A stretch of 8,877 bases of DNA from an uncultured Flavobacteriales bacterium (GTDB lineage Bacteria > Bacteroidota > Bacteroidia > Flavobacteriales_D > Sanyastnellaceae): assembly GCA_937897625.1 (NCBI GenBank), contig CALCNZ010000148.1:1-8877 (forward strand), in the 5' to 3' direction. How positions within the stretch are numbered: position 1 is the first letter of the stretch; the number at the start of each line of letters is the position of its first letter. The position numbers and the translations under genes were made by a program. The notes beneath the pieces were generated by a model. That model saw only the letters and a list, made by a program, of their open reading frames with translations. It was not told where the DNA came from and made no database searches. Of this stretch, positions 1 to 6,001 are shown in pieces.

Positions 1-392
1 TTCAAAAAACTTTTTCCAAATCCTATTTGAATAGGAAGAGTTCCTTTCCAATGTCCGTTCTTAAAAAAATCAAATTCTGCATACGGACCGAAATAATGCA
101 ACTCGAATTCACATTGTTGCGAAACTTTATTTAACTCTACATTCCTGTATACACCGTTGGACAGCCAGTTGTAACCAAATCCTAGCACAAGCTTTTCGTT
201 GAACTCGGCGCCTGCTTTTAGCGCTTGGGTATTAAACGTTCTTCCCCCGATGAAAGTACCCCATGTGTCCCACTTCGCCGTAGCCTTCGGCTTTTCCTTA
301 AAAACTCCTTTGAAAGAATCTTGAAGATTGATCGGCTGCGCTAAAAGCGTTAAACCTGCAACACTAAATATAATTACAAAAAAAATCCGCAT
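1..392 (-). CDS. Putative outer-membrane beta-barrel protein, partial (C-terminus off the left edge)
   Basis: This open frame was translated by hand and runs off the left edge, giving 130 residues here. It starts with a hydrophobic stretch (MRIFFVIIFSVAGLTLLAQ) that looks like a Sec signal peptide with cleavage after about residue 19 (LLAQ). After a Lys-rich linker come alternating, aromatic- and Gly-rich segments such as FGYNWLSNGVY, FELHYFGPYAEFDFF and LPIQIGFGKSF, which resemble transmembrane beta-strands. The pattern recalls small uncharacterised outer-membrane proteins of Bacteroidota; no specific function can be assigned. I chose the ATG at 392-390 because it places the signal peptide at the N-terminus. 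An in-frame ATG at 434-432 overlaps the coxA stop (TAATG), has GGAGAG 11 nt upstream, and would add 14 residues. The coxA terminator lies across the 5' end, so the gene is probably not simply part of the respiratory operon. Confidence 0.6.
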   Translation of the reverse strand, partial: MRIFFVIIFSVAGLTLLAQPINLQDSFKGVFKEKPKATAKWDTWGTFIGGRTFNTQALKAGAEFNEKLVLGFGYNWLSNGVYRNVELNKVSQQCEFELHYFGPYAEFDFFKNGHWKGTLPIQIGFGKSFL

Positions 393-413
393 CGTTCTAA
401 GATACGGATTTTT
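378..413 (-). terminator. Intrinsic terminator after coxA
   Basis: Read on the minus strand, AAAAATCCGTATC (413-401) pairs with GATGCGGATTTTT (393-381) around a 7-nt loop. The only non-Watson-Crick pair is one T-G wobble, and eight T residues (385-378) follow or form the end of the stem. On the plus strand the wobble becomes an A-C mismatch and the T-run is shorter, so the hairpin suits minus-strand transcription. It starts about 20 nt after the coxA stop and most simply ends the act-cox operon. The 3' arm contains the ATG chosen for the next gene. Confidence 0.75.
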
Positions 414-426
414 AATATTATTCAAA
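397..426 (-). promoter_or_regulatory. Weak candidate Bacteroidota-type promoter for the downstream gene
   Basis: On the minus strand TTTG (426-423) is followed after 18 nt by TATCTTAG (404-397). This is one mismatch from the Bacteroidota -7 consensus TAnnTTTG with a -33 TTTG at an acceptable distance. Transcription would begin near 391, at or next to the ATG at 392, which implies a leaderless or almost leaderless mRNA that lacks the terminator hairpin. The motif is short and the DNA is AT-rich, so it may be chance. Confidence 0.2.
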
Positions 427-433
427 TCGTTCA

Positions 434-2221
434 TTAATGAGCGTGCTCTCCAGGTTTCATTGGAACCACCTGAGGAACAAAATCCTCTTCGTGTTCTGGG
501 TTCGAATAATCGTAAGCCCAACGGTGAACTTCAGGAAGTGCTCCAGGCCAGTTTCCGTGAATGTGTTGCACTGGGGTTGTCCACTCCAATGTATTCGACT
601 GCCAAGGGTTTTGTGAAGCTTTCTGTCCATAGAATATACTGTGGAAGAAGTTAACCAAGAATAAGATTTGAGCTGCACCACCAATGATAGCGAATGTGCT
701 GATATATGGATTCAAATCCATAACCCAATCTAAGAATTCAAATTCAGAATAGCTGTAGTAACGACGCGGTGCGCCGGCCATTCCAATAAAGTGCATCGGG
801 AAGAATACACCGAATCCGCAAACCAAGGTCATCCAGAAATGCGCATAACCCAATTTCGTATTCAACATTCTTCCGTACATCTTCGGGAACCAGTGATAAA
901 CACCAGCGAACATTCCAAAAATAGCCGACATACCCATTACAATGTGGAAGTGAGCCACAACGAAATAGGTATCGTGAACGTTCACATCTAACGCAGAGTC
1001 AGCCAAGATGATACCTGTCAAACCTCCAGTAACGAATGTACTTACCAAACCAACACTGAACAACATTGCTGGAGTGAAACGAACATTTCCTTGCCATAAA
1101 GTTGTAATGTAGTTAAACGCTTTAACAGCAGAAGGAATCGCAATCAACAACGTCGTGAATACGAACACCGAACCTAAGAATGGATTCATTCCTGTGATGT
1201 ACATGTGGTGTCCCCAAACGATGAACGATAAGAATCCGATTGCCAAGATAGAACCGATCATGGCTTTGTAACCAAAGATTGGTTTTCTTGAATTCGTAGA
1301 AATAACTTCTGAAGAGATACCCAAAGCTGGCAACAATACAATGTATACCTCAGGGTGACCTAAGAACCAGAATAAGTGTTGGAACAACAACGGAGATCCA
1401 CCTGTTACGTCTAACGCTTCACCTTGAATAAAGATGTCGGACAAGTAAAATGCTGTACCCATGCTTCTGTCCATCAATAGAAGAACAACCGCAGATACCA
1501 ATACAGGGAAAGATAGAATACCTAAGATCGCTGTTACGAATAACGCCCATACAGTAAGAGGAAGACGAGTCATCTTCATTCCTTTGGTACGAAGGTTAAT
1601 GATTGTTACAACATAGTTCAAACCGCCCAAAAGTGAAGAGGCTACGAACAACACCATAGAGATTAACCATAGTGTCATACCCATTCCAGAACCTGGCATT
1701 GCTTGTGGCAATGCTGAAAGTGGTGGGTAAATTGTCCAACCGCCTGAAGCAGCTCCACCTTCAACAAACAATGAGGCCAACATGATAACGCTAGAAATAG
1801 CGAAGAACCAGTAAGACAACATGTTTAAGAAACCTGAAGCCATATCACGAGCTCCGATTTGAAGTGGAATAAGTAGGTTCGCAAATGTTCCTGATAGTCC
1901 TCCGGTTAATACGAAGAATACCATGATTGTTCCGTGAATTGTAACCATAGCTAAGTATGCGTTACGATCTAATATTCCATCTGGCGCCCACTTGTCACCA
2001 AGGAAAGCGTTTAAAATTTGAAACTTCTCTCCTGGCCATCCCAATTGAAGACGGAAGAAGATAGATAACATTACAGCCACGATTCCCATTACAATTGCTG
2101 TAACTAAGAATTGCTTAGAGATCATTTTATGATCCATCGAGAACACATACTTCGATATGAAGCTCTCCTTGTGGTGGTGATGACCGTGGTCTTGTGCGTG
2201 CGTATTTTCAGTTGCTTCCAT
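434..2221 (-). CDS. coxA: Cytochrome c oxidase subunit I, A1-type aa3 oxidase
   Basis: Catalytic heme-copper subunit (595 aa, normal length) that reduces O2 to water and pumps protons in the inner membrane; about 12 transmembrane helices. All key residues are visible: heme a ligands H96 and H426; heme a3 ligand H424; CuB ligands H289, H338 and H339; the cross-linking Tyr Y293 in GHPEVY; the Mg-site pair H416/D417; and the propionate-binding arginines R486/R487. The D-channel residues N115, D126 and N133 and Glu E291 mark it as family A1, and the K-channel Lys is K367 (in PSAVK, with Ser for the usual Thr). The ATG lies 11 nt after the coxB stop in the context AAAAAGATAATCATG. The N-terminus is unusually His-rich (residues 7-17, HAQDHGHHHHK) before the conserved MDHK. 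The end overlaps an alternative downstream ATG by one base (TAATG). Confidence 0.98.
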   Translation of the reverse strand: MEATENTHAQDHGHHHHKESFISKYVFSMDHKMISKQFLVTAIVMGIVAVMLSIFFRLQLGWPGEKFQILNAFLGDKWAPDGILDRNAYLAMVTIHGTIMVFFVLTGGLSGTFANLLIPLQIGARDMASGFLNMLSYWFFAISSVIMLASLFVEGGAASGGWTIYPPLSALPQAMPGSGMGMTLWLISMVLFVASSLLGGLNYVVTIINLRTKGMKMTRLPLTVWALFVTAILGILSFPVLVSAVVLLLMDRSMGTAFYLSDIFIQGEALDVTGGSPLLFQHLFWFLGHPEVYIVLLPALGISSEVISTNSRKPIFGYKAMIGSILAIGFLSFIVWGHHMYITGMNPFLGSVFVFTTLLIAIPSAVKAFNYITTLWQGNVRFTPAMLFSVGLVSTFVTGGLTGIILADSALDVNVHDTYFVVAHFHIVMGMSAIFGMFAGVYHWFPKMYGRMLNTKLGYAHFWMTLVCGFGVFFPMHFIGMAGAPRRYYSYSEFEFLDWVMDLNPYISTFAIIGGAAQILFLVNFFHSIFYGQKASQNPWQSNTLEWTTPVQHIHGNWPGALPEVHRWAYDYSNPEHEEDFVPQVVPMKPGEHAH

Positions 2222-2232
2222 GATTATCTTTT

Positions 2233-3468
2233 TTATTTACCGCCCATTGCTGTGGCTACAGTGTCTTTTTTAGGTTCGTTTGCCAACGTTGAATCAGCTA
2301 CTTCTTTCACTTCAGGAGCTTTAAACATTTTCTGTTTTGCAACCCATGCATTGTAATCTGCTTCACTCTCAACAATAACTTTCATTTGCATGTTGAAGTG
2401 AGCTGCACCACAAACTTTGTTACAAAGAAGAATGTAATTAAATCCATCGTTTCCAGTAATCTTACGCATTTCTGCAGTAGTCACTGTTGGGGTCATTTTC
2501 AAACGTGTTGCAACTCCTGGTACACAGTTCATTTGTGCACGGAAGTGAGGCAAATACGCCGAGTGAATGACATCTTGAGAGCGGAAAATCAATTCAACTT
2601 CTTTGTTCACAGGAATATGCATCTCACCTTTCACAAGGCGGTCGTCATTTCCTGCTTCCCAAGTACTCAATCCGTTAACGCTGTTTTCATCGATATCGGA
2701 GATACGTTGCTTGTGGCGCTTCAAGCGACTAACCTTATCTTCCAAGGTTGCAACGTAGCTTTCAGGCAATAATGGCATTAGTTTATTCTCTTCCAATTGG
2801 TGCTCTACATTCTCAATTTGAGCATCCAACTCGTCCAGTTTAGCGCGTATTCCTTCAGCAGTTACCAATCCCAATGGATTCGATGTGCTAATCAAATTGT
2901 AGCTCGCAGAACCGAAAGTTTTGTTTTCACCAGGGTAACGAGCAGTCCAGTCAAACTGACGACTGTATACCTCAATCTGAATAGCATCTGCAGAAGCTGG
3001 ACCTGTGATTTTGTTCCAAGTAATTAAACCGTAAACAATAATAAAGGCCAGAACCACACCCGGAACTAAGGTCCAAAGCATCTCAAGACGATTGTCATGA
3101 GCGAAGAATTTAGCTTTTCTACCTTTTTTAAATTGGTATTTCCAGGCGAAGAAAAACAAGAAGAAATTGACAATGAAGAACACGATGGTAATTAACCAGA
3201 TGTTCACTTTCATCAATTTGTCCACATCTACGCCATGTGCAGAAGCCGAAACCGGAAGGTAATCTCCATATCTTACATAGAGAAATACGGTTCCACAGAA
3301 GAATAAAAACATCCACACTAACATCAAGTTAGCATTCAGTTTATTGTCGGCCGCAGAGATCTCCTCCTCTTTGTTCTTTCTTAACGAACGGCTCAATTCA
3401 TATACTTTAGTCAATTGCGCGATGGCAATGATTGCAAGTACGATAACTAAAAGAATTAGTAGTTTCAT
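2233..3468 (-). CDS. coxB: Cytochrome c oxidase subunit II (CuA subunit) with periplasmic coiled-coil insertion
   Basis: Membrane-anchored subunit that takes electrons through the binuclear CuA centre and passes them to CoxA. CuA ligands are visible: H302 (DVIHSAY), C349, C353, H357 and M360 in CNKVCGAAHFNM. At 411 aa it is longer than most subunit II proteins. Hydrophobic segments lie at about 1-19, 46-66, 86-109 and 129-150, two more than the usual hairpin, although the first could be a signal sequence. Residues 203-262 form a predicted two-helix coiled coil inserted between the QFDW...YP strand and the CuA domain. The usual QWxW motif reads QFDW (F172), and the Glu of CxExC is Lys (K351). 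There is no CxxCH, so no fused cytochrome c domain. A charged, low-complexity tail follows residue 380. It starts 28 nt after actF and ends 11 nt before coxA, so the two core oxidase subunits are co-transcribed with alternative complex III. Confidence 0.97.
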   Translation of the reverse strand: MKLLILLVIVLAIIAIAQLTKVYELSRSLRKNKEEEISAADNKLNANLMLVWMFLFFCGTVFLYVRYGDYLPVSASAHGVDVDKLMKVNIWLITIVFFIVNFFLFFFAWKYQFKKGRKAKFFAHDNRLEMLWTLVPGVVLAFIIVYGLITWNKITGPASADAIQIEVYSRQFDWTARYPGENKTFGSASYNLISTSNPLGLVTAEGIRAKLDELDAQIENVEHQLEENKLMPLLPESYVATLEDKVSRLKRHKQRISDIDENSVNGLSTWEAGNDDRLVKGEMHIPVNKEVELIFRSQDVIHSAYLPHFRAQMNCVPGVATRLKMTPTVTTAEMRKITGNDGFNYILLCNKVCGAAHFNMQMKVIVESEADYNAWVAKQKMFKAPEVKEVADSTLANEPKKDTVATAMGGK

Positions 3469-3496
3469 TTGACTATCTTTTTTTCTTACGCTTCAA

Positions 3497-4738
3497 TTAA
3501 ATGTGATGATTTTCGCTTTCTTGTAGGAAAGGATGGTTCTTCGGAACAAGAGGAGCCTTGGTTAATGTGGTCAATACCACACGCAAGAACAATCCTAAAA
3601 ATCCAAGTAACATTCCAATTTCGAACCACCAGCCAAAACTTGCATGGTGTCCTTCACCAAATCCCCACAACAAATGTCCGTGAATGGTTCCTGGAATAAC
3701 CGCCAAATACAAATCTGCAAAGTGACCAATAAGAATAATAACCCCTACTCTAGTCAAGTACTTCGTATTGCGCTTCGCGTCACGTGCAATTAATGAATAG
3801 AACGGTACTGCAAAGTTCACAAAGAAAATAACCCACATGGCAACCATATAGTGGTCATAACGTTCTTTGAAGTAAGTAATTTCTTCTGGAATGTCTGAAT
3901 ACCAAATCAACATGTATTGACAGAACCACAAATAACTCCACAACATTGAAATGGCAAACATCCATTTTCCCATATCGTGAATGTGTGACTCAGTCATCAT
4001 TGCATAGTAACCTTTTCCGCGCAACCAAACTAAAATAAGCGTTGCCATGGTCATAGCTGTTACCCACATGCCCGCGAAGATGTACCATCCGTACATGGTG
4101 CTATACCAGTGTGTGTCAATTGACATTAACCAATCCCACGCCATTGTAGAGGAGAATACCGCGAACAAAACCAAGAATGTTGCACCCTTCTTATACATTT
4201 TGAAATGGATTTCAGTTCCGCCTATTGCATCTTCTTGCAAAGACCACTTGCGGAAATAACGTGCAAATCCAACAAAAACCGCTGCGTAAGCCACTACTCT
4301 TAACCAGAAGAACCAAGGCGTAAAAAATGCGTGCTTACCGGCAATCACCTCGTCATAATTTTCACTTGCTGGATCATAAACAGATGAATCCATCCAATGG
4401 TACAAGTGATGACCATGAAATTGTCCAACCAATAACACAAGCACTACAACAGCCAATCCATAAGGTATATAGGAAAAAATAGCTTCAAACAAACGCTTCA
4501 ATAAAGCAGACCAAGCTACCTCGGCAGCATACTGCAAAGCATAGAAGAACAAAATTCCCAATGCGATCGCAAAGAAGAAAAAGCCGCTAATTAACAACAT
4601 TGCCCACCAGTATTGGTGATGCTCTGTTTTGTCGGCAAACCATCCGAGCAGAGCAGATACTCCGCCAATGGCCATCAATGCCGTCGTCCACATTTTGGTT
4701 TGCGACGGTAATTGGAATTGTAATTTATCCTGTGACAT
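3497..4738 (-). CDS. actF: Alternative complex III membrane subunit ActF
   Basis: Integral membrane subunit of alternative complex III, related to the NrfD/PsrC fold and paralogous to ActC. At 413 aa it shows ten hydrophobic segments, at roughly 17-35, 43-68, 91-107, 138-160, 185-205, 213-238, 258-280, 298-317, 328-347 and 367-390. The stretch around residues 196-223 (SSTMAWDWLMSIDTHWYSTM onwards) is characteristic of ActF. From the family, ActF is thought to contribute a proton path and to contact the oxidase, rather than to bind quinol as ActC does; this is inference here. His clusters occur at 108-114 (HGHHLYH), 364-365 and at the C-terminus (NHHI). The start ATG has the best Shine-Dalgarno-like sequence in the operon (AGAAGGA, 7 nt upstream). 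The gene lies 19 nt after actE and 28 nt before coxB. Confidence 0.93.
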   Translation of the reverse strand: MSQDKLQFQLPSQTKMWTTALMAIGGVSALLGWFADKTEHHQYWWAMLLISGFFFFAIALGILFFYALQYAAEVAWSALLKRLFEAIFSYIPYGLAVVVLVLLVGQFHGHHLYHWMDSSVYDPASENYDEVIAGKHAFFTPWFFWLRVVAYAAVFVGFARYFRKWSLQEDAIGGTEIHFKMYKKGATFLVLFAVFSSTMAWDWLMSIDTHWYSTMYGWYIFAGMWVTAMTMATLILVWLRGKGYYAMMTESHIHDMGKWMFAISMLWSYLWFCQYMLIWYSDIPEEITYFKERYDHYMVAMWVIFFVNFAVPFYSLIARDAKRNTKYLTRVGVIILIGHFADLYLAVIPGTIHGHLLWGFGEGHHASFGWWFEIGMLLGFLGLFLRVVLTTLTKAPLVPKNHPFLQESENHHI

Positions 4739-4745
4739 AGGTTAT

Positions 4746-4752
4746 TCCTTCT
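4746..4752 (-). promoter_or_regulatory. Shine-Dalgarno-like sequence of actF
   Basis: The minus strand reads AGAAGGA, then 7 nt (ATAACCT), then the actF ATG at 4738. The position and the AAGGA core fit a ribosome-binding site. The other genes of the operon mostly have only A-rich leaders, as is usual in Bacteroidota, so this one supports the chosen actF start. Confidence 0.4.
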
Positions 4753-4757
4753 AGTTC

Positions 4758-5447
4758 TTATTTTGTTGTTGAATCTGCCGCAGCTTCAGCCGCAACCTTT
4801 AACATATCTTTCGCATCATACTCTGGAGAAGTAATGCCTTTCTGAAGACATTTCACCCACTCCAAAATCTGCCAACGCTCTTTCTGATTCAATTGTGAAG
4901 CATGAGACCCCATTAATCCTTTTCCATATTGAAGCGTGTGGTACATCTTTCCCTCTTCTAAATCTTTCAATTTAGTTGAGTAATCAGGAATACCTGCAAT
5001 AAGGCCATTCTTAGAGATTGCACCATCACCATGACCTTCCTTACCGTGACAATGTTGACAGAAAATCATGAACAAACGCTTTCCTTCTTCAATGTTCACT
5101 TTGCTCGCTAACAAAGGTGAATGAATTTCGCGCGCTGCTCTTGCATAACCTGTTGTATCGTTCGGCAAAGCGTAAGGCATTCCGAAGATAGCGTCTTCAC
5201 CTGCATAAGCAATACTGCCCTTCGCGGGAACGCGAGACAACACCGATTGAACTCCTGCTTCGTCTTTCTGACTCTGCGTCCAATCCATGTGTTTGTTTGA
5301 TCCGTAATCAACGTAGGCTTCCAAAGCTGGAGAGCGATACATATCTGGCATGTATTCCACACCAGGTGAATTCGTGTCTACACCACAAGAAGCAAATGCA
5401 ATTGCTACAGTGATAGCCGAAAATGTGTTTAGTAGGGGACGCTTCAT
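4758..5447 (-). CDS. actE: Alternative complex III monoheme cytochrome c lipoprotein ActE
   Basis: Periplasmic, lipid-anchored monoheme cytochrome c (229 aa). The N-terminus is a type II signal peptide with lipobox FAS-C, so C21 is the predicted lipidated residue. The heme site is CQHCH (C130, C133, H134), and M179 in GKGLMGSH is the likely second axial ligand. Residues 22-110 form the family's N-terminal extension, containing YMPDMYRSPALEAY, which in this family wraps onto other Act subunits. The C-terminal tail after about 205 is Ala-, Asp- and Lys-rich. C200 is a further Cys with no evident partner other than the heme and lipid cysteines. In this complex ActE and the pentaheme ActA are the exit points for electrons towards CuA of the oxidase. 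It starts one base after the actD stop, which suggests translational coupling. Confidence 0.95.
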   Translation of the reverse strand: MKRPLLNTFSAITVAIAFASCGVDTNSPGVEYMPDMYRSPALEAYVDYGSNKHMDWTQSQKDEAGVQSVLSRVPAKGSIAYAGEDAIFGMPYALPNDTTGYARAAREIHSPLLASKVNIEEGKRLFMIFCQHCHGKEGHGDGAISKNGLIAGIPDYSTKLKDLEEGKMYHTLQYGKGLMGSHASQLNQKERWQILEWVKCLQKGITSPEYDAKDMLKVAAEAAADSTTK

Positions 5448-5448
5448 C

Positions 5449-5982
5449 TTAACAGTCCTTTATGCTTAATTCAAAAACTTCAGTTGCACGTATTTTTTCT
5501 TCCAAATCAGTTACAGAGAATGCGTGATTATCTTCTGTAACAATTTCCATTACAAACTTATCATCTGTAGTTCTTGGATCTGGATTAGAGGCTGGCATTC
5601 CAGGAAGTGTTCCGTTACGCAACAAGTAAGTTATTGCCATACCGTGCGCTCCACAGAATACAGAAAATTCAAACATTACAGGAACGAAAGCCGGAGCATT
5701 TTCTATCCAAGTGAAGTTTGGCTTTCCACCAATATTCATAGGCCAGTCATGAATCATGAAATACCATGTCCCTAAAATTGCCAATAAGGTTCCTGTGGTT
5801 GCATACATGAACGATGCAATTGCTAAGCGCGTGCGCTTAACTCCAATGATAGGATCTAATCCGTGCACAGGGAAAGGAGAAAATACATCTTTCACCTGTA
5901 TTCCTTGTTTTACCAACGCCGTAGCTGCATCCAACAACTTTTGGTCGTCGTCATACATAACGTGAAATACTTTATTTGCCAT
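5449..5982 (-). CDS. actD: Alternative complex III subunit ActD (DUF3341 family)
   Basis: Small membrane subunit of alternative complex III (177 aa). It has a soluble N-terminal region (about 1-48, with YDDDQKLLDAATALVKQGI, an alpha/beta domain), two transmembrane helices at about 52-75 and 98-120, and a soluble C-terminal domain. The segments FSPFPVHGLD (34-43) and PVMFEFSVFCGAHGM (101-115) are typical of the DUF3341 family. It carries no cofactor motif; the family role is structural, holding the membrane subunits together. The last residue is Cys (SIKDC), which I would not read much into. The ATG lies 19 nt after actC, and the stop is followed after one base by the actE start. Confidence 0.93.
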   Translation of the reverse strand: MANKVFHVMYDDDQKLLDAATALVKQGIQVKDVFSPFPVHGLDPIIGVKRTRLAIASFMYATTGTLLAILGTWYFMIHDWPMNIGGKPNFTWIENAPAFVPVMFEFSVFCGAHGMAITYLLRNGTLPGMPASNPDPRTTDDKFVMEIVTEDNHAFSVTDLEEKIRATEVFELSIKDC

Positions 5983-6001
5983 TGCCTTAATCGTTCAGTT
6001 T

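Noticed and set aside
431..440. Perfect 10-bp palindrome TCATTAATGA at the coxA stop
   Set aside because: It is explained by the coxA His codon, stop and overlapping ATG, and is too short and isolated to call an operator.
328..654. Plus-strand open frame of 108 codons
   Set aside because: It lies antisense to the 3' end of coxA and runs across the terminator; its product shows no recognisable domain and the coding signal belongs to the minus-strand genes.
2386..2772. Plus-strand open frame of 128 codons opposite coxB
   Set aside because: It is a shadow of the CuA domain and coiled-coil region; there is no signal, domain or start context to support it.
5449..5451. Terminal Cys of ActD as a lipidation or prenylation-like signal
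   Set aside because: A lone C-terminal Cys is not a known bacterial modification signal, and the protein is already anchored by two helices.
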